DNA of 38,934 nt from Halopseudomonas pelagia CL-AP6. Its GTDB lineage: Bacteria; Pseudomonadota; Gammaproteobacteria; Pseudomonadales; Pseudomonadaceae. The stretch covers positions 1 through 38,934 of the forward strand of contig NZ_AROI01000029.1 in NCBI RefSeq assembly GCF_000410875.1, written 5' to 3'. Within the stretch, counting starts at the first letter, position 1. Each line of letters starts with the position of its first letter. This document shows positions 1 to 9,298 of the stretch, piece by piece. The position numbers were made by a program, and so were the translations under genes. Under the pieces are notes generated by a model. The model ran no database searches and was not told where the DNA came from. It saw only the letters and a list, made by a program, of their open reading frames with translations.

Positions 1-1045
1 CTATCGCAACCAGTTCACCGCCACGCCTTGGGACGTACCCTTCAGACCGCAACTCGCGCACCCAAAGCCGAAAGTGCTGGGCAGCCAAACCGCCGTAGTC
101 ACCGGCCCTGCAGGCGAAGAGATCCACTGTGATGAATACGGCCGCATCAAAGTGCAATTCCACTGGGATCGTGAAGGCCAGGGCAATGAGCAAACCAGCT
201 GCTGGCTCAGAGTCTCTTCCAGCTGGGCCGGCAACCAATACGGTGGCATCGCCATCCCCAGAATCGGCATGGAAGTACTGATCACCTTCCTAGAAGGCGA
301 CCCAGACCAACCCCTGGTCACCGGCTGCCTGTACCACAAGACCCACCCCACACCTTACGAGCTGACCGCGCACAAAACCCGTAGCGTATTCAAAACTTTG
401 AGCACGGCACCGGGGGGCGGCGGCGATGGCTACAACGAACTACGGATCGAAGACAAGAAAGGCGAAGAACAGATCTACCTGCACGCCCAGCGCGACTGGG
501 ACGAGAACATTGAGCACGACCAGAAAATCCGCGTCGGCAACCAGCGCCACGACCGCGTCGAAGCCAACAGCTACTCGGAATTCGTGGCCGAAGAACACCA
601 CACCACCCACGCAGACAGAAAGACCGAGCTCAAAGCCAACGACCATCTGACGGTGGGTACCAGCCAGCATATCAAGCTAGGCAACGCACAGCTGGCCAAG
701 GCCGGCCGCGAGATTCATCTCAAGGCCGGACAGAAAATGGTTATCGAAGCGGGTAGCGAACTCACGCTAAAAGCCAACGGCAGCTTTATCAAGATCGATC
801 CCAGTGGCGTGACCCTGAGCGGACCGGTGATCAAGATCAACTCCGGGGGTAGTGCTGGGCGTGGGTCAGGTAGCAGTATTATGCTGCCACTACTAGCGGG
901 CGCGGCAGACAGCGATCAAGCTGGCGCCATAACAACCCCGGTATTTGCCAACGCGCAATTCAACCTGGCACGCCAGGCGCGGCTTCTTGGTGCTAGCCGC
1001 ACCCCGGTCTGCGAAGCCTGTCGCGAAGGGGTGTGCCCCGTATGA
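1..1045 (+). CDS. vgrG: VgrG spike protein, C-terminal part (5' end outside window)
   Basis: Type VI secretion spike protein, cut by the window edge; the frame is open from base 2. The visible part starts in the stretch following the gp44-like domain and runs through the gp5 OB-fold region (signatures VTGPAGEEIHCDEYGR, VQFHWDREG and IGMEVLITFLEGDPDQP), then the DUF2345 beta-helix region with repeated 'HLKAGQKMVIEAGSEL'-type strands. It ends in a glycine/serine-rich linker and a cysteine-containing tail (VCEACREGVCPV). VgrG trimers cap the Hcp tube and carry effectors. The stop overlaps the start of the DUF4123 gene as ATGA, so the two are translationally coupled. There is no enzymatic C-terminal extension; cargo is presumably bound through the tail and the adaptor. 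Confidence 0.95.
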   Translation, partial: YRNQFTATPWDVPFRPQLAHPKPKVLGSQTAVVTGPAGEEIHCDEYGRIKVQFHWDREGQGNEQTSCWLRVSSSWAGNQYGGIAIPRIGMEVLITFLEGDPDQPLVTGCLYHKTHPTPYELTAHKTRSVFKTLSTAPGGGGDGYNELRIEDKKGEEQIYLHAQRDWDENIEHDQKIRVGNQRHDRVEANSYSEFVAEEHHTTHADRKTELKANDHLTVGTSQHIKLGNAQLAKAGREIHLKAGQKMVIEAGSELTLKANGSFIKIDPSGVTLSGPVIKINSGGSAGRGSGSSIMLPLLAGAADSDQAGAITTPVFANAQFNLARQARLLGASRTPVCEACREGVCPV

Positions 1046-1902
1046 TTGAGCACACGCCAATCAACCCACAGAAATGGATGTCTGAACAACAGGCCAGTGG
1101 GCGCGAACTCTTTCTGACCATTGACCGCCTGGCGGAACCAGACCTGATCCCCGTTCTTTTTGGCCTGGATTTGATGCAGGAATACACCAATCTGTACACC
1201 GGCACAGGTTTTGACGACCTAAAACACATAGGCCCCTGGCTGATAAAGATGCCCAGTCACAATACGCAGGCATTCAGCTTTCTACTCGATACCCCGGAGC
1301 AAAACTGGGGCTGGCTGGCAAGCGCTGATAAGCTTGAGTTAGCAACACTGTGCACACACTGGCGTGAGCGTATGCTGATTACAGCGCCTGAGAAAAAATC
1401 CCTGTACCGCTTCCAGGATAACCGGGTTATCGCTCACCATCTTGTCAATCTGACAGCGCAACAGCGGCCCTTATTGATGGGGCCCTTGCACAGCCTGCTC
1501 TGCTGGCACCAGGACGGCTGGGCGGCATGGTATAACCCAGCCCCCGCGCTGCATCACCCACCTGCGAGCACACCCTGGCTGGATATCCCCGAACCGAGCG
1601 AAACCCGCAACGCCATTCGTCAACACAACCTGCAGCAATGGCTGTGGGAACAACATCCTGCAGCCGTCACCCAACTGGTGGCGCGCGAGCCTCTGCAGAA
1701 CTGGCTGCAGCGTCAATTGCAGAATGCCCAAACCTGGGGCTGGGACTCTACTGAGCAAGTGCATTTTCTTCTGCAAAACCAGTTGAATACCCAGCTTGCC
1801 AACCAGCCATTCTGGACCGCCCAACCCGACGAAACGCCTGCAGCCCACTATCAGCGCTGCTGTAATACGCTGGCCAATACCGCGTCCCGGAGCAATCGAT
1901 GA
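1042..1902 (+). CDS. DUF4123 family T6SS effector adaptor/chaperone
   Basis: 286-residue protein of the DUF4123 (Tap-1/TEC) type, which loads cognate effectors onto VgrG. An upstream in-frame GTG at 1033 also exists, but the ATG at 1042 overlaps the vgrG stop in an ATGA junction and is the better start. The N-terminal half is the usual alpha/beta core; the C-terminal third is rich in Gln, Trp and Leu ('LQQWLWEQHPAAV', 'NWLQRQLQNAQTWGW'), consistent with a helical effector-contacting region. Its own stop again overlaps the next gene by ATGA. The family assignment rests on the position between vgrG and a lipase gene plus overall pattern, not on a catalytic motif. It is cytoplasmic: no signal peptide or membrane segment is visible. 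Confidence 0.82.
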   Translation: MIEHTPINPQKWMSEQQASGRELFLTIDRLAEPDLIPVLFGLDLMQEYTNLYTGTGFDDLKHIGPWLIKMPSHNTQAFSFLLDTPEQNWGWLASADKLELATLCTHWRERMLITAPEKKSLYRFQDNRVIAHHLVNLTAQQRPLLMGPLHSLLCWHQDGWAAWYNPAPALHHPPASTPWLDIPEPSETRNAIRQHNLQQWLWEQHPAAVTQLVAREPLQNWLQRQLQNAQTWGWDSTEQVHFLLQNQLNTQLANQPFWTAQPDETPAAHYQRCCNTLANTASRSNR

Positions 1903-2741
1903 AGCTGCCCTTACTGTTATGCCTGAGCACTCTTACTCTTACTGCCTGCAGCTTTGCTGGGCACATGGCCAAGGAAGGGGCCTTGTCGCTCACCGAGCGC
2001 AGCGGGCGCGAATATTTCACCTTGGCTGGAAAGCTACCGGCTAACTTTAAACTTCAGGCGTCAGCACAGTACGGAGTGCTGGATGAGGAAAAATGCCAGG
2101 TACGCAACTTTGGCGTGAGTGGTACCAGCACCCGGACCATGGTCATTCAGCAAAACACAGCACTAAAGGATCATCCGCACAGCTTCAGCCTGAAAATCCC
2201 CCTGACTCACCATGTTGGCTTGTGTGATTCCGAGCTGTACCGGGTAGCGTTGTATGTTACTGGGCATTATGGCGAAGAGAGCTGGCAACAAGACAGGCAC
2301 GGTGGCGGAATTGCCGTATTGGATACCCGCCCAGAGCATGCGCCAATGTTCGACAGCGATGGCAGCATGGAGCTGAGGGGAATGTGCATGTGGATGTTTC
2401 AACTCAGCACTGCACGTTCTCGCCAAGGTTTGATAAGCAAGCTTCTCCACTGCTCACAGCCGGATGAAAATTGGTCGCAGGATCATGATTTGTCCAAACG
2501 CAAGGGCTTGGGTGTCACCCTTGGTCGGCACGAGCTTGCGGGCAAAACTGTAAAACTGGAGATTCGTGAGGATCCGCAGGAGCGGCCTTCACGCCGGAAC
2601 ACGTGGATTCAATTCCCTGAGGGCTGGAAGCCCTGTGAACCTAAGCCGGGTGGCTGGATGAGATGCCAGGATCCTCCCGTATTCAAAACCTTTGAAATGA
2701 ACGGCCAGGAATGCACCGTCTACCCCAACTGCACTGAGTAA
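1899..2741 (+). CDS. Outer-membrane lipoprotein, probable immunity protein to the downstream lipase
   Basis: 280-residue protein with a clear type II signal peptide: basic start (MK), a leucine-rich core and lipobox L14-T15-A16-C17. Residue +2 is Ser rather than Asp, which predicts outer-membrane sorting facing the periplasm. The mature part has many cysteines (for example around CMWMFQLS, LLHCSQPDENW, WKPCEPKPGGWMRCQDPP and ECTVYPNC), consistent with disulfides in an exported protein. It overlaps the adaptor stop (ATGA) and lies six bases before the lipase gene. Known Tle lipase effectors are paired with periplasmic lipoprotein immunity proteins (Tli), so immunity is the best inference. No enzymatic motif is visible. 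The immunity gene lies before, not after, the effector gene. Confidence 0.72.
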   Translation: MKLPLLLCLSTLTLTACSFAGHMAKEGALSLTERSGREYFTLAGKLPANFKLQASAQYGVLDEEKCQVRNFGVSGTSTRTMVIQQNTALKDHPHSFSLKIPLTHHVGLCDSELYRVALYVTGHYGEESWQQDRHGGGIAVLDTRPEHAPMFDSDGSMELRGMCMWMFQLSTARSRQGLISKLLHCSQPDENWSQDHDLSKRKGLGVTLGRHELAGKTVKLEIREDPQERPSRRNTWIQFPEGWKPCEPKPGGWMRCQDPPVFKTFEMNGQECTVYPNCTE

Positions 2742-2747
2742 TCACGG

Positions 2748-4916
2748 ATGAACGAATTACCCAACAGCGAGCAATCGAATACCTTGGAGTGTCCCTTAAG
2801 AAAACAATGGGTCAGTTTTCGTTTGGTCGATGAATTTGCTGAATCTCATGCCTATGCTGGATTGAAATACAATCTGCGTGACAGTCAAAACCAAGTTTAC
2901 GAGGGCGTACTCGACAGTGACGGGTTTGTTCTAATCGAAGATGTATATTGTGGCCCGATGTTGCTCACTTTTTCATCACTTGCTTCAGTGTTTCCAGAGC
3001 CTTGGTATGAGCAACTTGCCATTAGAGAAAACTACCCCCTCCCTCTGACCGATTTACAAATCGCCGCAGAGCAATCCCCCATTGGCCCGCGCCGCAATGG
3101 AGAAAGCCTGACCTTTCTGGCAGAGCAACGCGCAGCGCAAGAAGGCGCGCGCTTTTTTCGAGTTGAAGTCAGCGATCTGGTTGAGGCCACCAAACATTTG
3201 CCGGACCCAGACGAAGCCTGGGGTCCGCGACCCAGCGCAGGCCTGAAGCAGGCAACCGGAGCAAAAAAAGATCAGCCCGGCATTGCCCTGGAGCCCAACC
3301 AGCACCATGTGCTGGAGGTCAAGGCACTCAGAGCCTATAGCCCAATCTTCTCAATATCACCCCACTTTTCCGCACTCAACGCCTATCACCTTGCGGTGAT
3401 GAGTGTGCTCTCCTATGCGCCTTTCAGCACAGTTCGCAAAGGCACTGAACCAGCGTTGCCTCCACCTTACCTTGAGGCAGGAAGCATTGGTAATGTGTTG
3501 CGTGAGCAACTAGCATGTCAAATCAAGCCCACCTTATTCAACTCTGCCAGCTATCACTTATTGTCTGAAGAAGTGCCTTATTCAAAACGCCTCGAAGTAG
3601 TGCCTTTCGATCCGGAGCGCTATCCAGCTCAGGCTGAAGGAGAGACACCCGAAGACGAGCACTTTCTGCACGATGAAGCCACAGATACCCAAGCATTCAT
3701 AACCCATAATGACAAAGTCATACTTATCTCGATTCGCGGTTCTGCCAGTACCCGCGATTGGCTGCGCGATTTTGATGCACGTCAGGTTCCAATAGTTGAG
3801 GGTATTGGTAATGCACATCGCGGATTTCATGATGCTTTCATTGCAGCAAAAGCGTTCATAGATCGTTACTTGGATCGTTTTCATTCTAACGATCAAACTA
3901 TCATTGTCTGCGGTCATAGCCTTGGTGGTTCAATCGCGCTACTACTTGCAGAGCATGTACGTAAAATATGGTCTGGAAAAATACAGCTCTACACCTACGG
4001 TGCCCCCCGCGCCGGCGACAGCATTTTTGTGGAAAGCGCAAAGGATCTGGTTCATCACCGTATTATCAATAACAACGATCTCGTACCCTCTGTTCCCGCC
4101 ACCTGGATGGATTCGGAATGGAAAATAGTCGTACCCTCAATCATCATGCTGCTGGCCTCGCTTGCGCCACCGATCAAGGCAACCAGCCTGCTGCTGGCCG
4201 GTCTTATCAATCTGAAAGGTGATCCCTACGAGCATCATGGCGAACAGCACTACTTCATGCCACGTAAGCATGGCGGCGGGAGCGAAGCCTCGATCCTTTG
4301 GCAGCCAGGCTGTCGGGCGCTTGAAGAAGGCGACTGTGCACGTTTCATAGCCAATCTCTCAATTGAGGGCGACATGGCTAAACGGCGAAGCTTCTTTGTG
4401 CAAATTGCGTCAGCCCCGCAGCACTTCAGCGACTCTGGTTACGCACGTGCAGCCTTGACCACGCTACTGCGCTGGAACGCCAGTTTGAGCCGTGAAGGTC
4501 AATTGTTTACAAAAGAAGAGACCGAGCAGCTGAGACCACAAATGACCAAGCTGGAGAGAGAGCTGGCAGACTGGGTTCCAGGTTCGTACGAGGAGTTCAG
4601 GCACCAGATACGCCTACGTCATGACTTCCGTTTTTACAATAAGACCGAAACAGAACTGCGCACGCTGTATAGCGAGGGCATAAATTCAGCATCGGGTATG
4701 CAAATCATACAACGACGCGAATTAACAAGAGCCCAGCAAAGGTTAACAGCACAAGCCAGCATTCCAATCACAGCTGCCGCTGTTTTTGGCGATCAGGCCG
4801 AACGGGAAGACCTGATCGAGCTGATGACCGAATGGCGTCAGGAAGAATTGAATAGAGAAGCAGAGCGCCTGGCAAGGCAGGAGCCATCTTCCTCCGCCGG
4901 CTACCAGTATGGCTGA
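2748..4916 (+). CDS. Class 3 lipase-domain protein, probable T6SS phospholipase effector (Tle type)
   Basis: 722-residue protein with an alpha/beta-hydrolase domain of the lipase class 3 family at about residues 300-510. The oxyanion/strand motif 'ILISIRGSASTRDWLRDF' (about 326-342) precedes the nucleophile elbow G389-H-S391-L-G-G. Asp444 in 'NNNDLVPSVP' and His497 in 'YEHHGE' are the likely remaining triad residues. A hydrophobic stretch at about 463-487 lies between Asp and His and could contact membrane. The N-terminal 250 residues and the charged helical C-terminus are not recognised and may be loading or targeting parts. There is no signal peptide, as expected for T6SS cargo. Base composition in the first half is visibly more AT-rich than in the neighbouring genes, suggesting transfer. 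Position after vgrG, DUF4123 and a lipoprotein supports the effector call. Confidence 0.85.
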   Translation: MNELPNSEQSNTLECPLRKQWVSFRLVDEFAESHAYAGLKYNLRDSQNQVYEGVLDSDGFVLIEDVYCGPMLLTFSSLASVFPEPWYEQLAIRENYPLPLTDLQIAAEQSPIGPRRNGESLTFLAEQRAAQEGARFFRVEVSDLVEATKHLPDPDEAWGPRPSAGLKQATGAKKDQPGIALEPNQHHVLEVKALRAYSPIFSISPHFSALNAYHLAVMSVLSYAPFSTVRKGTEPALPPPYLEAGSIGNVLREQLACQIKPTLFNSASYHLLSEEVPYSKRLEVVPFDPERYPAQAEGETPEDEHFLHDEATDTQAFITHNDKVILISIRGSASTRDWLRDFDARQVPIVEGIGNAHRGFHDAFIAAKAFIDRYLDRFHSNDQTIIVCGHSLGGSIALLLAEHVRKIWSGKIQLYTYGAPRAGDSIFVESAKDLVHHRIINNNDLVPSVPATWMDSEWKIVVPSIIMLLASLAPPIKATSLLLAGLINLKGDPYEHHGEQHYFMPRKHGGGSEASILWQPGCRALEEGDCARFIANLSIEGDMAKRRSFFVQIASAPQHFSDSGYARAALTTLLRWNASLSREGQLFTKEETEQLRPQMTKLERELADWVPGSYEEFRHQIRLRHDFRFYNKTETELRTLYSEGINSASGMQIIQRRELTRAQQRLTAQASIPITAAAVFGDQAEREDLIELMTEWRQEELNREAERLARQEPSSSAGYQYG

Positions 4917-5088
4917 AGCGCAGCCTGCCTTAGGCAGCAAGCCAACCCCTCTCAAGCTGCCAATTCCAACCGACAATGCTAAGATCCTGCCGCCTGCGTG
5001 ATGGTTTGGTCGCGTTATTGGCGAATAGTGAGGTCGCGGCGCCCTGGGCGATACCGCATATAAACCCGATTGGTCAGAGGACAGGCCC

Positions 5089-7476
5089 GTGGCGTGCGGA
5101 TCAGCAGTGGTGAGGTGGAAGTGGGCGGTGCTTGTGCTGTGGATAGCCTGGCTGTCTGCGGCGTGCACTGGCGAACCTGAGTATCAGTTCGAGCCACCCG
5201 TGGTGGCGGCAACCCAGAGCTATGATTATCAGCGCGATATCGCACCCATCCTCGAACATAAATGCATGGCCTGCCATGGCTGTTATGACGCGCCTTGTCA
5301 GCTGAAATTGACCAGCGCTGAAGGGCTGGAGCGTGGCGCCTCTTTATTGCCGGTGTATGACGGAAAACGATTGAAAGATATGCCGCCCACCCGTCTGGGT
5401 GTGGATGCGGGCTCTACGGCGGAGTGGCGAGGGAAGGGTTTTTTCTCGGTGCTGCATGATTCCGGAGGCGGCGAACTGAGCGGCCTTGAGGCGTCAGTGC
5501 TCTATCGGATGATCGAGTTGGGACGCAATAACCCTCTGTTGCCCAATAGCCGTCTGCCGGCTGAGCTGACGGTGGGTATTAAACGTAGCGACAGTTGCGC
5601 CGCAGTGAGCGAGTTTGATGACTACGCGGCCGAGCACCCCCATGGCGGCATGCCTTACGGTGCGACGGGTCTGACCGATGACGAGTTTGCGCGGCTCTCC
5701 CAGTGGATTGCCGAGGGTGCGGTGCTCAACCCGGTTGCCTACCTGCCGGGGGAAACCGAGCGGGCGGTGATCGAACGTTGGGAGAGCTTTTTCAATCAAT
5801 CCGGCAACCGTGAGCAGTTGGTGGCGCGCTATCTGTTCGAGCACCTGTTTGCGGCGCATGTGTATTTTCCGGATGTGCCGGGGAGCCCGTTCTACGAACT
5901 GGTTCGCTCCACTACTGCGCCTGGTGAGCCGGTTAATCCGTTGAGAACCGTACGACCCAATGATGATCCCGAGCAGGCGTTCTACTATCGCCTGCAGCCG
6001 CTTCGCCAGGTCATCGTCGAGAAAAACCATATCGTTTATGCGCTGGATGATGCGCGGATGCAGCGTTATGACACGCTGTTCTTCGCGCCAGAGTGGCAGG
6101 TAAATGAGCTGCCCGGTTATCGCTATGTAGATCGCGCCAACCCTTTCGTTACCTTTGCGGCGATTCCTGCCCGCGCGCGTTATCAGTTTTTGCTCGATAA
6201 CGCAGAGTATTTTGTGCGCAATTTTATTCGTGGCCCGGTGTGCCGCGGGCAAATTGCGACTGATGTAATCCGCGATCAGTTCTGGGTCGTGTTTGAAGAT
6301 CCAGAGCAAGAGGCTTACGTCAACGACGCCGACTATCGTGCCAGGGTCAGCCCGTTGCTGGGTCTGCCTGGGCAGAAGAGCGATTTACTGTCGTTAGGCT
6401 CCGAATGGCTGGAATACAAGGCGCAACGCAACGACTATCTGGCGCTGCGCGGGGAGCACTATGCCGGGCGCAAGCCACAGGGCGCTACGCTGGATGAGTT
6501 GTGGGACGGTGACAACTGGAACCACGACGCTTTGCTGACTATCGTCCGCCACCACGACAGTGCCTCGGTGGTGCGTGGTTTGCTGGGTCGGGTGCCGCGC
6601 ACGGTCTGGGTGATGGATTATCCGTTGCTGGAGCGCACCTATTATGAGCTGGTAGCCAATTTCAATGTGTTTGGCAGCGTATCGCATCAGGGCCAGACCC
6701 GTCTGTATTTTGATTTGATTCGCAATGGCGCAGAGCAGAACCTGCTGCGCTATATGCCGCCCGCAGCGCGTAAGGCGTTGTACGCCCACTGGTATCAGGG
6801 TGGGGCGAAGATCAAGCACAGGGTGACTTATGTCGATCCGGATCTAGCCACACCGGTCGCGATGGACTACCAGGGTGTCAAGGGTAATGCGGCGGTGATG
6901 GAGCGCTTCAGTGCGTTGTTGATGGAGCGTACGGCGCAGGTCAGCGGCGCACCGGACAGGCTGAATCGTTGTCTGAGCGGGAATTGCCTGCGCGCGGGTG
7001 TGAGTGCCGCGCAGCAACAGCTGGAGTCATTGCTGCAGCCGTTGGCGATGGCCGACGGCGCTAGCCTGCCGGTGATTCCGTTATTACCGGAAGTGACCTT
7101 TTTGCGGGTGACTGATGGCACGCAGCGCTGGGTTTACACTCTGTTGCACAATCGCGCGCACGCCAGCGTGGCCTTTTTGTATAGGGAGGAGTCGCGGTTG
7201 CTGCCAGACGAGGATACGCTGACGCTGGTCGAGGGCACCCTGGGCAGTTACCCCAATTTCAGTTTTGACGTGAGCCTGGAGCAGTTGCCCGACTTTGTTG
7301 CGAGCTTGTCGGCAATCAGCGAGCAAGAGGGTTTGCATGCCTTGGCTGATCGTTGGGGTGTGCGCCGTACCCATCCGCGGTTCTGGGACATTATGGCTGA
7401 CTTCCAGCGCAGTAACGCAGAGCGCAATCCGGTTGAGGCTGGCTTGCTGGATCTCAACCGCTATCAGGACCTGTAG
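5089..7476 (+). CDS. cti: Fatty acid cis/trans isomerase
   Basis: Periplasmic haem protein that converts cis- to trans-unsaturated fatty acids in membrane phospholipids, a rapid stiffening response to solvents and heat in Pseudomonas. 795 residues from the GTG at 5089, close to the family length. The motif C59-M-A-C62-H63 is the cytochrome c-type haem site characteristic of Cti. The N-terminus has a basic-hydrophobic export signal (RWKWAVLVLWIAWLSAAC). GTG 5089 has AGAGGACAGG just upstream; a second in-frame GTG at 5110 would begin right at the signal peptide and remains possible. The 'LSAAC' sequence resembles a lipobox but has Ser at -3, so cleavage by signal peptidase I is as likely. It is separated from the type VI module by 172 bases and is probably a single-gene unit; Cti is usually constitutive. 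Confidence 0.95.
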   Translation: MACGSAVVRWKWAVLVLWIAWLSAACTGEPEYQFEPPVVAATQSYDYQRDIAPILEHKCMACHGCYDAPCQLKLTSAEGLERGASLLPVYDGKRLKDMPPTRLGVDAGSTAEWRGKGFFSVLHDSGGGELSGLEASVLYRMIELGRNNPLLPNSRLPAELTVGIKRSDSCAAVSEFDDYAAEHPHGGMPYGATGLTDDEFARLSQWIAEGAVLNPVAYLPGETERAVIERWESFFNQSGNREQLVARYLFEHLFAAHVYFPDVPGSPFYELVRSTTAPGEPVNPLRTVRPNDDPEQAFYYRLQPLRQVIVEKNHIVYALDDARMQRYDTLFFAPEWQVNELPGYRYVDRANPFVTFAAIPARARYQFLLDNAEYFVRNFIRGPVCRGQIATDVIRDQFWVVFEDPEQEAYVNDADYRARVSPLLGLPGQKSDLLSLGSEWLEYKAQRNDYLALRGEHYAGRKPQGATLDELWDGDNWNHDALLTIVRHHDSASVVRGLLGRVPRTVWVMDYPLLERTYYELVANFNVFGSVSHQGQTRLYFDLIRNGAEQNLLRYMPPAARKALYAHWYQGGAKIKHRVTYVDPDLATPVAMDYQGVKGNAAVMERFSALLMERTAQVSGAPDRLNRCLSGNCLRAGVSAAQQQLESLLQPLAMADGASLPVIPLLPEVTFLRVTDGTQRWVYTLLHNRAHASVAFLYREESRLLPDEDTLTLVEGTLGSYPNFSFDVSLEQLPDFVASLSAISEQEGLHALADRWGVRRTHPRFWDIMADFQRSNAERNPVEAGLLDLNRYQDL

Positions 7477-7632
7477 TGACGGCTAGCTATTCACCGATCA
7501 GGAAAAAGCCGACCTGCAACCATAGTCGGATCAACTGATCAGGGCATTGAGAACATGCGCTCCGGGCTCTTTCATTGAGTTCAAGCGCGAAATACGTCTG
7601 CGTCAACCCCCTCCCAATGCGTTAGCTCAAGT

Positions 7633-7664
7633 CGCGGCGTCTGGCCGCGCAATTTCTTTTTCTT
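7633..7664 (+). terminator. Candidate Rho-independent terminator downstream of cti
   Basis: Perfect 6-bp GC stem CGCGGC (7633-7638) and GCCGCG (7644-7649) with a 5-base loop, followed by the T-rich run AATTTCTTTTTCTT. It lies about 155 bases after the cti stop, in the 314-base gap 7477-7790. The rest of that gap holds the promoter-like element listed next and no supported gene. Confidence 0.55.
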
Positions 7665-7726
7665 CTCCGGTTTCTGCTGCTGGTGATCGGCGGTTGAAGC
7701 CAGATCCGAAGGTTTGAATAAAAGCG

Positions 7727-7755
7727 TTGACTTGATAAATAAAAAATACCACAAT
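7727..7755 (+). promoter_or_regulatory. Candidate sigma70-type promoter for the amidase/ABC cluster
   Basis: TTGACT (7727-7732, five of six to the -35 consensus) is followed after 17 bases by CACAAT (7750-7755, four of six to the -10). The spacer is AT-rich. It lies 35 bases before the amidase start and after the candidate cti terminator, so it could drive the whole 7791-19523 unit. The call is by eye only. Confidence 0.35.
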
Positions 7756-7790
7756 AGTCACATATTCAACATTCAGAGCAGGCGGTCGGA

Positions 7791-9206
7791 ATGCATTCAT
7801 CAGCATCAGTTCCCGGGGTAATCGATTCTGCCGATCAAATACGGTCTGGATCACTTACCCCTAGTGATTTGGTGGTTAATTGCGTTCGTTCAATAAAAGC
7901 CACAAACTCAACACTTAATGCGTTTGGTGATGTATACGAAAGCGAGGCTTTGCGGCAAGCAGCCGTCTTGTCCGATGAGGCTAGGTCCGGTGAATTCCGT
8001 GGGCCTTTGCACGGAGTTCCATTTGGGATCAAGGATTTGTTCTATACAAAGGGGTTGCCTACGAGTAGAGGATCCCTTACCGCCAAGGCATTTGTGCCTG
8101 ACGAAGACGCTCCGATCATCCGTAGGTTGAAGGCAGCCGGGGCGATTATTCTTGGTAAGACTGCAACCACTGAGTTTGGTTGGAGTGGCTCGGGAACGTC
8201 CCGCGTTTTTGGTAATGGCCGCACGCCCTGGAATCCCGCTCTCAGTAGTGGCGGTTCCAGTTCCGGGTCTGCGATCGCGGTGGCGGCGCGGATGGTGCCG
8301 GCTGCCTTGGGGTCCGATGGGGGCGGGTCAGTCCGTATTCCCAGCGCATTTTGCGGCACCTTTGCGCTGAAAGGTAGCCTGGGTCGTATTCCAACCTGGC
8401 CGTGGTCTGCCACGGAGATGCTTAGTCACGCCGGTCCTATTACCAGAAGTGTTCGTGATAGCGCCTTGCTCTTTGATCTTCTCTCGGGGCCTGATCCGCT
8501 TGATCACCAGTCACTTCCAGCCGTGCAGCGGTCTTGTCTTGAGGCTTGCGACGAGCCGTTGCCAGTGTTGCGTATAGCCTTCTGCCCGACGCTGTTCAAT
8601 GTGGATGTTGATCCTCAGGTAGCTGCTGCGGTTGCCAGCACTGTTGATAAGGCTGCCAGTGAGCTGGGTTGTGTGGTGGATTGCCTGTCTCTGGATTGGC
8701 AGGACCCTGTAAGCATTTTCGAGACGTTATGGGTCACGGGGCGCGGCATTGCCTACGGCGACGCGTTGAAGGATCGAATGCACGAGCTGGACCCAGGCTT
8801 TGCTCGACTGATCACAGCATCTGCACGCTATCAATTGAGTGATTACCTGGATGCTATGAAAAAGCGGGCGGCCTTTGCTAGCCAGGTCCATATGCTATTT
8901 GAACAGTATGATTTGCTGATAACACCTACCGTGCCTGTGTTGCCTTTTCCGGCTGATGCTGAGGGTCCGGAAGGTATCGACTACCCGGCAGAAAGTGCAG
9001 TGCCTTGGGCTGCATGGACGCCATTTACTTACCCGTTCAACTTGTCAGGCAATCCTGCGGCGAGCTTGCCTTGCGGCTGGAGTCGAGAAGGTTTGCCAAT
9101 CGGGTTGCAGGTGATAGGACGTCGTTTTGATGAGGCTGGGGTGCTGCAGTTCTGCGCTGCGCTGGAGTCCATCAATCCCTGGTTGCAAAGAATACCACCT
9201 GAGTAG
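7791..9206 (+). CDS. Amidase signature family hydrolase
   Basis: 471-residue serine amidohydrolase. The Ser-cisSer-Lys triad is intact: K81 in 'GIKDLF', cis-S156 in 'GGSSSGSA' and nucleophile S180 in 'GSDGGGSVRIP'; the 24-residue spacing of the two serines matches the family. The family hydrolyses carboxamides such as arylamides, allophanate, malonamate or acyl-amides; substrate cannot be deduced. No signal peptide, so it is cytoplasmic. It is the first gene of a co-directional cluster with a peptide-type ABC importer (92-base gap to the binding protein) and an M20 carbamoylase-like enzyme, which argues that it acts on an imported amide. The ATG at 7791 is preceded by a modest AGGCGG site. 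The first 250 bases are more AT-rich than the rest. Confidence 0.9.
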   Translation: MHSSASVPGVIDSADQIRSGSLTPSDLVVNCVRSIKATNSTLNAFGDVYESEALRQAAVLSDEARSGEFRGPLHGVPFGIKDLFYTKGLPTSRGSLTAKAFVPDEDAPIIRRLKAAGAIILGKTATTEFGWSGSGTSRVFGNGRTPWNPALSSGGSSSGSAIAVAARMVPAALGSDGGGSVRIPSAFCGTFALKGSLGRIPTWPWSATEMLSHAGPITRSVRDSALLFDLLSGPDPLDHQSLPAVQRSCLEACDEPLPVLRIAFCPTLFNVDVDPQVAAAVASTVDKAASELGCVVDCLSLDWQDPVSIFETLWVTGRGIAYGDALKDRMHELDPGFARLITASARYQLSDYLDAMKKRAAFASQVHMLFEQYDLLITPTVPVLPFPADAEGPEGIDYPAESAVPWAAWTPFTYPFNLSGNPAASLPCGWSREGLPIGLQVIGRRFDEAGVLQFCAALESINPWLQRIPPE

Positions 9207-9298
9207 TTCCGTGTTTTACCGGAGCAGGTCATAAGAAACCCGCCCGTTTATGTCCTTTGAAAACTGCCTTTTACACATCCATGTAAGAGGAAACCTGT

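Noticed and set aside
4921..4940. Terminator after the lipase gene
   Set aside because: Only a 5-pair stem (CTGCC/GGCAG) with a 3-base loop and no T run.
5494..6309. 271-codon open frame opposite cti
   Set aside because: No recognisable domain; the plus-strand frame encodes a complete isomerase.
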